This document shows positions 53,879 through 62,156 of a stretch of DNA of 64,000 nt, one piece after another (position 1 is the stretch's first letter; every line of letters begins with the position of its first letter). The DNA comes from Phenylobacterium sp. (GTDB taxonomy: Bacteria > Pseudomonadota > Alphaproteobacteria > Caulobacterales > Caulobacteraceae). The position numbers and the translations under genes were made by a program. The notes beneath the pieces were generated by a model. The model had not been told where the DNA came from, made no database searches, and saw nothing but the letters and a program-made list of their open reading frames with translations. The DNA is taken from assembly GCF_004297125.1 (NCBI RefSeq), contig NZ_SCVD01000021.1, positions 248,001 to 312,000 of the forward strand. Direction: 5' to 3'.

Positions 53879-53909
53879 GGCGTTCCCTTGGCTTTTTGTG
53901 GTGTTGCGC

Positions 53910-55055
53910 TCAGGCCTGATCGTCGAAGCCGGGGGCTTCGAGAACGTAGCGGCGGCGGTGGAGGCTGGCAGTTCCGAGCCAGCCCGAAAGCACGATGGCC
54001 CGCTTCAGGAAGAGGCCGATGTCGTACTCATCGGCGTAGCCCACGCCGCCGTGCAGCTGGATCGCCTGGCGGGTCACCAGCATGGCGGCCTTCGAGGCCT
54101 GGGCCTTGGCGGCGCTGGCGGCGACGGCGCGTGCGGCTGGGTCTTCGGTCGCGGCGAAGACGACCAGCGCATGGGCCAGAGTGTTGCGGGTGATCTCCTG
54201 CTGCATCCACAGGTCGACCATGCGGTGCTGCAGGCTCTGGAAGCTGCCGATCGGCTTGCCGAACTGCTGGCGCGTGCGGGTGTAGTCGACGGTGATCGCC
54301 AGCGCCTGCCGCACCAGTCCGAAGAGGGCGGCCGACGCGGCCATGCGGGCCTCTTCCAACACGCGGGTGAGCAGGGACGAAGCCTCCCCCGAGATCCTGC
54401 GGTCATCCGCAACGACCACATCATTCAGCGTCAGGTCGCCCAGCGCGACGCCGTCGACGGTGGTCCGCAGGTCGAGCGAGACGCCGGGCTGCGCAGGGTC
54501 CACCCAGTAGGCTCCCAGCCCGCTCGGGCCCTCGGCCGTCACCAGAAAGGCGCTGGCGGTCGCGGCGCCCGGAATCATCCGCTTCGCGCCGTTGAGGGCG
54601 ACCCCGCCGGCGACCGGCGTGGCCGTCGTCGCCACCTCGCGCGGATCGAGCGTGTTCGCCGCCTCTTGCCAGGCCAACGCAAGACGCGAGGAGCCGTCGA
54701 GAAGGGCGGGCAGCCGTTCCACCGTGAGGTCGGCGTTGTCGCCGCCCGTCAGCACGGCGATCGCCAGGTTGTCGGCGACGAAGGTCTCGGGCGCCAGACC
54801 GGCGGCCAGCTCTTCCGCTACGGCGCAGAGTTCGGCGAGGCCGAGGCCCAGGCCGCCGAGCGACTCGGGCGTCATGATGCTGAGCCACCCCGACTCGGCG
54901 ATGGACGGCCAGACCGCATCCGCTTCGGTCGCGCGCCCGTCGCGCAGGGCGCGAAGGCGTTTCGCGCCGGGGTGGCGCGCAACGAAGGCCTGGACGCTGT
55001 CGCGCAGCATGGCCTGGACCTCGTCCAGCGGTTCCCGCCGCCTCTCGACCTGCAT
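53910..55055 (-). CDS. Acyl-CoA dehydrogenase (first gene of the operon)
   Basis: 381 residues from the ATG at 55053-55055 behind a strong GGAGGG ribosome binding site; the upstream open frame lies in the divergent gene and is shadow. It has ACAD features: PESLGGLGLGLAELCAVAEELAAGLAPETFVA, the flavin-binding ASAFLVTAEGPSGLGAYWVDP, TRQQFGKPIGSFQSLQHRMVDLWMQQEITRNT and IQLHGGVGYADEYDIGLFLKRAIVLSG. The FGKPIGSFQ motif is typical of the group whose base lies elsewhere than in the classical YEG. First gene of the five-gene operon; divergent from the NADP oxidoreductase. Confidence 0.9.
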   Translation of the reverse strand: MQVERRREPLDEVQAMLRDSVQAFVARHPGAKRLRALRDGRATEADAVWPSIAESGWLSIMTPESLGGLGLGLAELCAVAEELAAGLAPETFVADNLAIAVLTGGDNADLTVERLPALLDGSSRLALAWQEAANTLDPREVATTATPVAGGVALNGAKRMIPGAATASAFLVTAEGPSGLGAYWVDPAQPGVSLDLRTTVDGVALGDLTLNDVVVADDRRISGEASSLLTRVLEEARMAASAALFGLVRQALAITVDYTRTRQQFGKPIGSFQSLQHRMVDLWMQQEITRNTLAHALVVFAATEDPAARAVAASAAKAQASKAAMLVTRQAIQLHGGVGYADEYDIGLFLKRAIVLSGWLGTASLHRRRYVLEAPGFDDQA

Positions 55056-55098
55056 CGTCCCTCCTCGTCCGGCGCCCGAAACGCCCGTTTGGTGATCT

Positions 55099-55116
55099 GT
55101 CTTTTTTATAATAGAC
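55099..55116. promoter_or_regulatory. AT-rich element, copy 2 (divergent ACAD operon / oxidoreductase promoter)
   Basis: GTCTTTTTTATAATAGAC lies 44 bp upstream of the acyl-CoA dehydrogenase start and 90 bp upstream of the divergent oxidoreductase gene; GTCT and AGAC form a dyad. Read on the minus strand it shares CATTTTTGTCTATTATAA with copy 1 (CATTTTGTTTTTATAA). Confidence 0.5.
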
Positions 55117-55205
55117 AAAAATGGAATGGCGCAACGGGTCATGGCGGCGCAGGCCGAAACGACGGCCCCGGCGCGCCGCCATGAGGTCCACGGGGAAGCC
55201 AGACC

Positions 55206-56237
55206 ATGACCAGCCAGGAAAACCGCCGCTTCGTGCTGACGCGCCACATGGACGCTGGGCCCGTGGAGCCTTGCGTCGAGTTGCGCCGCGAGCCCGTGCG
55301 TCAGCCCGGCCCGGGTGACGTGCTGACCCGGGTGTTGATGATCTCGGTCGATCCGGCCAATCGGGGCTGGGCCAGCGCCACGCCGCCTTCCTACTCGCCC
55401 GGCGTGCAGGTGGGCGACACCATGCGAGCGATCACGCTCGACGAGGTTCTGGTGTCCAACCATCCCGATTTCGCGCCAGGCGACATCGTTCACGGCATGA
55501 GTGGCTGGCAGGACTTTGCGGTGGCGCCGGGCGAGGCGCTGACGCGGGTCAGCGGCGGCGGCCGGCTCTCGCACCACATCAGCGTCTACGGCCTCAGCGG
55601 CCTGACGGCCTGGATCGGCTTGCTGGAGGTCGGTCAGCCCAAGGCGGGCGAGACGGTGGTGGTGTCGGCGGCGGCGGGCTCGGTGGGCTCGCTGGTCGGT
55701 CAGATCGCCAAGGCCAGGGGCTGCCGGGTGATCGGCAGCGCCGGCTCGGACGAGAAATGCCGCTGGCTGGTCGACGAACTGGGCTTCGACGGGGCCGTGA
55801 ACTATCGCGCGGGCCCGGTGCGCCCGGAGCTGCGCAAGCTCTGTCCGGACGGCATCGACGTCTATTTCGACAATGTCGGCGGCGACATGCTGCAGGCGGC
55901 GCTCCTGCTTTCGAACACCCATGCGCGGATCGTCTGCTGTGGCGTGATCTCGCGCTGGGACGAGAGCCAGCCGAACGAGAGCCCCAAAGGCATCCCCGGC
56001 CTGATCGCCATGAAGAGCCTGAAGCTTGAGGGCTTCATCGTCTTCGAGCACCTGGCGCGGCGCGATCAGATCACCGCGGGCCTCGTCGAGCTGGTGGAGT
56101 CCGGCAAGTTGACCGTTCGCGAGGACATCATCGAGGGGCTGGAGAACGCGCCCGCCGCCTTGGGCGCGCTGTTCGCCGGCGAGAACTTCGGCAAGCGGCT
56201 GGTCCGGGTCGCGGCGCCGACCGGCGACCGGGCATGA
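55206..56237 (+). CDS. NADP-dependent oxidoreductase (zinc-free MDR, LTB4DH/curcumin-reductase-like)
   Basis: 343 residues. Zinc-free medium-chain reductase pattern: RFVLTRHMDAGPVEPCVELRREPVRQPGPGDVLTRVLMISVDPANRGWASATPPSYSPGVQVGDTMRAI is the LTB4-dehydrogenase/NADPH-dependent enal reductase start, with the Rossmann motif VVVSAAAGSVGSLVGQIAKARGCRVIGSAGSDEKC and VDVYFDNVGGDML-like IDVYFDNVGGDML. It reduces a conjugated double bond of an enone or enal. It starts at 55206 with AGCCAGACC, a poor Shine-Dalgarno, upstream. It overlaps the SMP-30 gene by 4 bp and is divergent from the ACAD operon. Confidence 0.9.
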   Translation: MTSQENRRFVLTRHMDAGPVEPCVELRREPVRQPGPGDVLTRVLMISVDPANRGWASATPPSYSPGVQVGDTMRAITLDEVLVSNHPDFAPGDIVHGMSGWQDFAVAPGEALTRVSGGGRLSHHISVYGLSGLTAWIGLLEVGQPKAGETVVVSAAAGSVGSLVGQIAKARGCRVIGSAGSDEKCRWLVDELGFDGAVNYRAGPVRPELRKLCPDGIDVYFDNVGGDMLQAALLLSNTHARIVCCGVISRWDESQPNESPKGIPGLIAMKSLKLEGFIVFEHLARRDQITAGLVELVESGKLTVREDIIEGLENAPAALGALFAGENFGKRLVRVAAPTGDRA

Positions 56238-57097
56238 CGGCGCCGACCGTCGAGCGAGGCGCAGCGGCGGAGCGACTCGCCGCCGGCTTCCGCTTCACGG
56301 AGGGACCGGTCTGGGACCCTCACCGCCAGCGGCTGACGTTCTCCGACATCCCCGCCAGCGCGATGCACCGCTGGACCGCCGAGGACGGGGTGAGCGTCGT
56401 ACGCGCGCCATCGAACCGGGCCAATGGCAACGCCCTCGGCCCCGACGGCCTGATGGTCACGTGCGAGCACGACACCGGCCGTGTCGTGCGCGAGCGGCTC
56501 GACGGAACGCTGGACGTGCTGGCCGACCAATGGGACGGAGCGCCGCTCAACAGCCCCAACGACGTGGTCGTCGGGTGGGACGGGGCGGTCTGGTTCACCG
56601 ATCCCGACTACGGCCGCACCATCAAGCCGTTCGGCGGCGTCCGACCGGTTCCGCAACCGGTGAACGGCGTCTACCGCATCGCGCCCGACGGGCGCTTGAC
56701 CCGCGTGCTGGCCGACATGCGACAGCCCAACGGACTCTGTTTCTCGGCAGACGGGCGTCGGTTGTTCGTCAACGACACCGGCCGCAACCACGTCCGCCTG
56801 TTCGACATCCTGGCCGATGGGTCGCTGTCCGGCGGTGCGGTCTGGACCGAGATTCCGCATAGCGACACCGCCGGACCGGACGGCATGAAGATCGACGCCC
56901 GCGGCAACCTCTACTGCACGGGCCTGGGCGGCATCCATGTCTACGATCCGGACGCCAGGCCCCTCGGCGTGATCGACGTCGGCGAGAACGTCGGCAACTT
57001 CACCTTCGGCGGCCCCGACCTGCGGACGCTGTTCGTCTGCGCCACCCGCTCGCTCTATGCGCTGCGCATGAGCGTGCCCGGACTGCCCGCCTACTGA
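56234..57097 (+). CDS. SMP-30/gluconolactonase/LRE-family lactonase
   Basis: 287 residues, six-bladed propeller of the SMP-30 family. Metal-binding segments: FTEGPVWDPHRQRLTFSDIPASAMHRW, with the first Glu, SPNDVVVGWDGAVWFTDPDYG with Asn and Asp, and PDGMKIDARGNLYCTGLGGIHVYDPDA. These calcium or zinc enzymes hydrolyse sugar and other lactones. It overlaps the oxidoreductase gene start-stop (ATGA) and is the second gene of a two-gene operon. With the LLM flavin monooxygenase of the cluster it suggests that a lactone is made and opened (inference). Confidence 0.88.
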   Translation: MTAPTVERGAAAERLAAGFRFTEGPVWDPHRQRLTFSDIPASAMHRWTAEDGVSVVRAPSNRANGNALGPDGLMVTCEHDTGRVVRERLDGTLDVLADQWDGAPLNSPNDVVVGWDGAVWFTDPDYGRTIKPFGGVRPVPQPVNGVYRIAPDGRLTRVLADMRQPNGLCFSADGRRLFVNDTGRNHVRLFDILADGSLSGGAVWTEIPHSDTAGPDGMKIDARGNLYCTGLGGIHVYDPDARPLGVIDVGENVGNFTFGGPDLRTLFVCATRSLYALRMSVPGLPAY

Positions 57098-57139
57098 GCC
57101 GAGGCGAAGCGTCTTCGCCCATGCACCACATGCTCCAAG

Positions 57140-57170
57140 AAAAAGGCCCCGCCGGGTTTCCGGCGGGGCC
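57140..57170 (-). terminator. Rho-independent terminator of the TonB-receptor gene
   Basis: Perfect 11-bp stem GGCCCCGCCGG (57145-57155), loop GTTT, CCGGCGGGGCC (57160-57170), flanked on the plus strand by AAAAA at 57140-57144. Read on the minus strand this is a GC-rich hairpin followed by five Ts, placed 47 bp after the receptor stop. Confidence 0.9.
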
Positions 57171-57216
57171 ACAGGTGCTGTCCGTCTGGACAGGGAGGAA
57201 CCTCAGATGCAGAGCG

Positions 57217-60201
57217 TCAGAAGCGCTTGCGGATGCCGAGCTGGAAGGTGCGCCCCAGCGGGCTGGCGTTGATGGTGTCGTAGCTGAGCTCGGTGCGGGC
57301 GAACGGCGGATCCTTGTCGAACACGTTCTGCACCGAGATCGACAGCGTGGTGTCCCACGGCAGCAGCGCGCGATAGGCGATGTCGTGCTGAACCTGGGCC
57401 TTGATCGTCTTGCCGGCCGTGGTCAGCGTCGTGGCGCTGGTGGGCGTGGGGGTCACCTGGGTGTTGCTGGGCGCGACGACGAAGTTCGTCGTGCGCTGGT
57501 CGGTGTATTCGTCCGTGTAACGGACGGTCCAGCGCAGGTTGTGCATGCCCCGGGCGAACTCGCCGTAGAACTCGGATTTGATCTGCGGCATCGGATAGGC
57601 GAACGTGTTGCCAAAGTTCGCGTAGCCCACGGCGTCGAGAGCCGGTGAGAAGGTCACGCCGTTCACGACCAGCGCGTCGACGTCGAACTTCAGGATGTAG
57701 CTCAGCGCGACCCCGACCCGGACGCTTCCGCCCAGGACGTCGTCAAATCGATAGTCCGCCATGAAGTCGACACCCGAGGTGCGGGTCTCGGGACCGTTAA
57801 TCTGGGAGATCTTGACGGTCGAGATGTTGGCGCCGCTGCAGACCGGGCCCGCGAAGGTGAAGTGGCTGGAGATGAACGGATCGCTGCAGCTCGCCACCGA
57901 CGTCGCGGCCGGGAACGCGGCCGTCACGACCGACTGGAGCGGCTCGCTGGTCAGCACATCCTCGACCTTGAAGTTCCAGTAGTCGACGGTGGCGGTGAAG
58001 TTGCCTTCCTTGACGATCATCCCGACGCTGTAGGTCAGCGCCTTTTCCGGGGTCAGGTTCGGATTGCCCGCGGTCTCGACCGGACGGAAGGTGCCGAACA
58101 CGTTCTGCAGCGAAACCGAGGTGTTCGGGATCAGGCTGATCTGCGGCGGCGCGCGGAAGGTGGTGCCCACCGAGCCGCGCAGGGCGACGGCGTCGGTGAC
58201 CTGCCAGCGGATCGAGGCTTTCGGGTTGAAGGTGTCGCCGCCGAACTTGCCGTAGTCCTCGAAGCGGGCCGCGAGTTGCAGGTTGAGGGCCTCGGTGATC
58301 GGCAGGCTCAGTTCGCCGAACAGGGCGTAGACGTCGCGCTCGGTCTCGACCGGATTGATGTTGCCGAGGAAGCCGAAGGGATTGGACGGCGAGGGTGAAC
58401 AGTTGGTCGAGCCGTTGATCGGCGTGTCCGCACAGGGCGTGGCTGCGGTCGAGGTCAGCGTCGCCGGGAGGGCGGCGAAGTAGTTGCGGCGCCATTGGCC
58501 CCCGAAGGCGTAGCCGACGCTGCCGCCCGGGAGGGCGATCGTGGACTGGCCGTTGAAGACGATGTTGCCTTCCCAAAGGCGGGTCTTGTTCTCGACCTGG
58601 TCAGCGGCCTGGTAGAACCACTTGATGAGCTCCTTGTCGGTGTTGGCGACGGCGGCGCTGTAGCCGGCGTTGGTCAGCCCCAGCAGCGGGTTGCTCGCGA
58701 TGGCGTTGGAGAACGGGTTGAAATACTTGCACGCGCCGACGCCGGGCGTGCCGGTCCGGAAGTCGCAGCCCGCGCCGCCCAGTCCACGCAGGGCCAGTTC
58801 CAGACGGCCAGTGATGACGTCGTAGGCCAGGCGCTCGCCGCGATCTTCGCTGTACGACAGGTTGGCGTCCCAGCGGATCTTGCCAAGGATGCCAAACTCG
58901 GGCGTCTCGCCCGAGACGCCGCCGGCGACGCGGTACTGGGTCCGCTCGCGGCGGAAGGTGGCCGCCTTGTTGTCGAACAGCGGGTTGCCGCTGGCGAAGA
59001 ACGGACGCCACTGACCGATCTGGATGACCGCGCCGGTGGTTCCTGCCGGGCATTGGGCCGGATTGGCGGCGCAGTAGGCCGCGAAGCCTGGGTTGCTGCC
59101 GGGCACATAGAAGAAGTTGGACGCATCAGGCACGTCCGGGGCCGGCGTCATCCATGGGGCGCCGGCGCCGAAGCCCGCCGGCAGGACGGTGTCCGTGATG
59201 GCCCGCGTGGTCGGCCAGGAGGCTGCGGAGTTGATCGACGGGTTCAGCGAGTGGGCGTAGAGCGCCTCGCCCCAGACCTGCAGCGTGTCGGTCAGGTCGT
59301 ACTTGCCCTTGGCGTAGAGCTGGTAGCGCGTCTCCTTGTCGATGATGTTGTTCCAGCGGGCGATCTGCATCCGGCACAGGCCGTCGGCCGTGATGATGCC
59401 GCCTAGCGGAACGCAGCCGACATCGACGCTGGCCGCCCCCGTCGGCTGATAGTTGACGCCCACCGGCGTGAAGCGCGTCGGGCTGGTCGCGCCGGACCAG
59501 CCGCCGTCGGGGTTCTCGTTGTAGGGACGGATCGCCCACTCGCGGTCCATCGAGGCCAGGTCAGAGCGGCGCTGGTAGCCGGCCGAGACGAGGATGCTGC
59601 CGCGGTCGAACCGCTTGCCGGCCAGCACACCGACGCCGTACTGGCCATCCGAGTCCTGGATGAAGCGGTAGTCCGCCGAGACCTCGACGCCATCGAAGTC
59701 CTCCCGCGTGATGAAATTGACCACGCCGCCGATGGCGTCCGAGCCGTAGGTTGCGGCCGCGCCGTCCTTCAGCAGCTCGACCCGCGCGATGGCGTTCTGG
59801 GGCATGTTGTTGAGGTCGGACACCGCCATCCGGCGGCCGTTCAGCAGCACCAGCGTGCGCTCGGGGCCGAGGCCGCGAAGGTTCACGGTGGCGCGGCCCT
59901 CGTCGATCATGCCCCGGCCGGTGTTGTTGTACTGCGAGCCATCGCCCATCACGCCGAATGAAACGGTCAGCGCCTTGACCATCTCGACGGTGGTTGGCGA
60001 GCCCTTCCTTTGCAGTTCGTCGGCGTTGATCACATCGACAGGAAGCGCCGCGTCCTCTGGGGTGCCGCGGATGAAGGAGCCGGTGACCACGACCTCTTCA
60101 ACGCTCGCCTCGTCGGTTGACGTTTGCGCGAGGGCGCCGCTGGCGAACGCCAGGGCGGCGACCATCGCCGAGCAGCCGAGCAACTTGGAATTTCTTGACA
60201 T
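57217..60201 (-). CDS. TonB-dependent receptor of the catabolic cluster
   Basis: 994 residues from the ATG at 60199-60201, with GGGGAAG upstream; the open frame to 60309 is AT-rich promoter sequence. Signal peptide MSRNSKLLGCSAMVAALAFASGALAQ, TonB box near VEEVVVTGSFIRG, plug features VINADELQRKGSPTTVEMVKAL, TVNLRGLGPERTLVLLNGRRMA, IARVELLKDGAAATYGSDAIGGVVNFIT, and a long barrel ending FQLGIRKRF with terminal Phe. It is the outer-membrane import step of the cluster. The large size and the GSFIRGT start are like receptors for terpenoids, aromatics or peptides in sphingomonad-like bacteria. It ends at a strong terminator. Confidence 0.92.
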   Translation of the reverse strand: MSRNSKLLGCSAMVAALAFASGALAQTSTDEASVEEVVVTGSFIRGTPEDAALPVDVINADELQRKGSPTTVEMVKALTVSFGVMGDGSQYNNTGRGMIDEGRATVNLRGLGPERTLVLLNGRRMAVSDLNNMPQNAIARVELLKDGAAATYGSDAIGGVVNFITREDFDGVEVSADYRFIQDSDGQYGVGVLAGKRFDRGSILVSAGYQRRSDLASMDREWAIRPYNENPDGGWSGATSPTRFTPVGVNYQPTGAASVDVGCVPLGGIITADGLCRMQIARWNNIIDKETRYQLYAKGKYDLTDTLQVWGEALYAHSLNPSINSAASWPTTRAITDTVLPAGFGAGAPWMTPAPDVPDASNFFYVPGSNPGFAAYCAANPAQCPAGTTGAVIQIGQWRPFFASGNPLFDNKAATFRRERTQYRVAGGVSGETPEFGILGKIRWDANLSYSEDRGERLAYDVITGRLELALRGLGGAGCDFRTGTPGVGACKYFNPFSNAIASNPLLGLTNAGYSAAVANTDKELIKWFYQAADQVENKTRLWEGNIVFNGQSTIALPGGSVGYAFGGQWRRNYFAALPATLTSTAATPCADTPINGSTNCSPSPSNPFGFLGNINPVETERDVYALFGELSLPITEALNLQLAARFEDYGKFGGDTFNPKASIRWQVTDAVALRGSVGTTFRAPPQISLIPNTSVSLQNVFGTFRPVETAGNPNLTPEKALTYSVGMIVKEGNFTATVDYWNFKVEDVLTSEPLQSVVTAAFPAATSVASCSDPFISSHFTFAGPVCSGANISTVKISQINGPETRTSGVDFMADYRFDDVLGGSVRVGVALSYILKFDVDALVVNGVTFSPALDAVGYANFGNTFAYPMPQIKSEFYGEFARGMHNLRWTVRYTDEYTDQRTTNFVVAPSNTQVTPTPTSATTLTTAGKTIKAQVQHDIAYRALLPWDTTLSISVQNVFDKDPPFARTELSYDTINASPLGRTFQLGIRKRF

Positions 60202-60257
60202 CCGCTTCCCCTGGAACGACCGCGCGGATCGCTTGCCGCCGGCGCTGGTTCGTTCGA

Positions 60258-60283
60258 GTACTATTTTTAAGAAAAAAAAAGAC
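60258..60283. promoter_or_regulatory. AT-rich element, copy 3 (TonB-receptor promoter)
   Basis: GTACTATTTTTAAG followed by nine As and GAC, 57-82 bp upstream of the receptor ATG. GT-(A)CTATT ... AAAAAAGAC is shared with copy 2 read on the minus strand (GTCTATTATAAAAAAGAC). Confidence 0.45.
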
Positions 60284-60763
60284 TCAATGTAAAGGCAGAA
60301 ATTCGCCATAAATATCAGTTATATGAATTCTAGTATCGCAATGATAGCGTTTGTCGGAAATGCAATTGAGCGACCGCGACGGGTGCTGTGACGCGCAGCC
60401 GGCTCGCTACCGCGAGCCCTGGTGCGGCGACGTCGTGTCGCGTAGGTCGACGACCGCCTTCGGGTCGACTTCACGCGGTCGCCGGGCCTTCAGCCCACGC
60501 TGGAGCCGTCGTCGAGCGCGGCTGTGCGCCGCGTCTCAAGCTGAAGGTCTTCTCGCCCCTCGCCAACTTCAGCTGCGATCTCCGCGATCTCACTCCGGTT
60601 CGGGTTGGATGAGTACGAGCGCCAGCCGCCAAGCGATCGGAGTTCTGCGCAGGCGTGGCCTGACGTCTGGCAGCGGAGGCTCAAGGATGGCTTCCTGCCG
60701 CGTTGGGATCGGCTGCAGGATGCGAACGTCTCCCGCGCGGCGGTGATATTGCTCGCAGCCACG
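60284..60763. other. Non-coding gap between the catabolic cluster and ilvA
   Basis: About 480 bp without a recognisable gene. It begins AT-rich (60291-60360, ATAAATATCAGTTATATGAATTC and following) and turns GC-rich after 60370. The open frames here (for example 60351-60746, plus strand) are Arg/Ser-rich shadow translations without motif or start signal. A small hairpin CTCGC-TACC-GCGAG and repeated GTCGAC sites are visible. A degraded gene or an RNA cannot be excluded. Confidence 0.4.
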
Positions 60764-60818
60764 CGACCCCTCATCCGAGCCGCTTCGCGGCCCACCTTCT
60801 CGAACAGGGAGAGAAGGA
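60764..60818. repeat. Palindromic intergenic repeat (family 1, copy C)
   Basis: GCGACCCCTCATCCGAGCC starts the unit and ACCTTCTCGAACAGGGAGAGAAGG ends it, in the same orientation as the copy at 3600-3651. The outer GCGACCCCTCAT motif is identical to the earlier copies; the hairpin arms are slightly diverged. Confidence 0.8.
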
Positions 60819-60935
60819 TGAGGGCTGTTCATGTTCTCCGTTTGTGCCAATCGCGACGCCATTGGCAACCGTGACGTTGCCCCTCTTGACCGCCGTCGTT
60901 AGGTTGCGCGCCTTTCCGAGAACCCGGCTGCGCCC

Positions 60936-62144
60936 ATGACCCTCGCCTTCGACGACATCCTTGCCGCGCAAGAGCGGTTGAAGGGTCATATCGAGCGCAC
61001 GCCTTGCCGTTTCTCCCGCACATTGTCCGAGATCACGGGCGCCGAGGTGTGGGTGAAGTTCGAGAACCTGCAGTTCACGGCCGCCTACAAGGAGCGGGGC
61101 GCGCTCAACAAGCTGCTGCAGCTGGGCGAGAACGTGCGCAAGCGTGGCGTCATCGCCGCCTCGGCCGGCAACCACAGCCAGGGGCTGGCCTATCACGCCG
61201 CCCGGCTGGGCATCCCCGTCACCATCGTCATGCCCAAGGCCACGCCCTTCGTGAAGGTGCAGCAGACCCGCGCCCACGGCGCCGAGGTGGTGATCGACGG
61301 CGATGGCTACGACGAGGCCTCGGCCACCGCGCGCAAGCTGTGCGACGAACGCGAGCTGACCTTCGTCCACCCGTTCAACGACGCCGATGTCATGGCCGGC
61401 CAGGGCACGGTGGCCCTGGAGATGCTGGAGGATGTGCCGGACCTGGAGGTCCTGCCCATCCCGATCGGCGGCGGCGGACTGATCGCAGGCATGGCCACGG
61501 CCGCCAAGCACCTGAAGCAGGACATCCGCGTCGTGGGCCTGGAGCCCGCCATGTTCCCGTCCTTTACCGCCAAGATGCGCGGCGTGCAGATGTCCCAGAG
61601 CGGCGGCGGCGCGACCATCGCCGAAGGTATCGCGGTGAAGGCGGTCGGCGACCTCTCCTACGCCGTCGCCCGGCCGCTGATCGACGAGGTGCTGCTGATC
61701 GAGGAGCCGTTCTTCGAACGCGGCATCGCCCTCTACTGCAACGTCGAGAAGACGGTGGTCGAAGGCGCCGGCGCGGCCTCGCTGGCCGCCCTGCTGGCCT
61801 ATCCCGAGCGGTTCCGCGGCAAGAAGTGCGGCCTGGTGATCACCGGCGGCAATATCGACACCCGGCTGCTGGCCTCGGTGCTGACCCGCGAGCTGGTGCG
61901 GGAGAGCCGCATCGTCTCGCTGCGGATCATCGGCGACGACCGGCCCGGCCTGCTGGCCAACGTCTCGGCGATCATCGGCCAGATGGGCGCCAACATCATC
62001 GAGGTGGCCCACAACCGCCTCGCCCTCGACGTGCCCGCCAAGGGCGCCGAGTTCGACGTCATGATCGAGACCCGCGACGCGCAGCACACCCAGGAGGTGA
62101 TGGATGCGCTGCGCGAACGCGGCTACCCGCCGCGCGTCGTCTAA
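60936..62144 (+). CDS. ilvA: Threonine ammonia-lyase (threonine deaminase) with ACT domain
   Basis: 402 residues. PLP lysine motif FTAAYKERGALNK, SAGNHSQGLAYHAARLGIPVTIVMPKATPFVKVQQTRAHGAEV, and the Gly-rich phosphate loop PIGGGGLIAG identify the fold II deaminase. VEGAGAASLAALLA follows, then an ACT domain (VSLRIIGDDRPGLLANVSAIIGQMGANIIEVAHNRL, ~residues 328-400). This single-ACT form is the TdcB/short-IlvA type widespread in alphaproteobacteria; it converts threonine to 2-oxobutanoate and ammonia for isoleucine synthesis or threonine breakdown. Starts 117 bp after the family-1 repeat and is followed after 12 bp by an FKBP gene. Confidence 0.92.
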   Translation: MTLAFDDILAAQERLKGHIERTPCRFSRTLSEITGAEVWVKFENLQFTAAYKERGALNKLLQLGENVRKRGVIAASAGNHSQGLAYHAARLGIPVTIVMPKATPFVKVQQTRAHGAEVVIDGDGYDEASATARKLCDERELTFVHPFNDADVMAGQGTVALEMLEDVPDLEVLPIPIGGGGLIAGMATAAKHLKQDIRVVGLEPAMFPSFTAKMRGVQMSQSGGGATIAEGIAVKAVGDLSYAVARPLIDEVLLIEEPFFERGIALYCNVEKTVVEGAGAASLAALLAYPERFRGKKCGLVITGGNIDTRLLASVLTRELVRESRIVSLRIIGDDRPGLLANVSAIIGQMGANIIEVAHNRLALDVPAKGAEFDVMIETRDAQHTQEVMDALRERGYPPRVV

Positions 62145-62156
62145 GGACCTTAAGCC

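Noticed and set aside
60351..60746. 131-residue open frame in the gap before ilvA
   Set aside because: Ser/Arg-rich with no motif or start signal; more likely non-coding.
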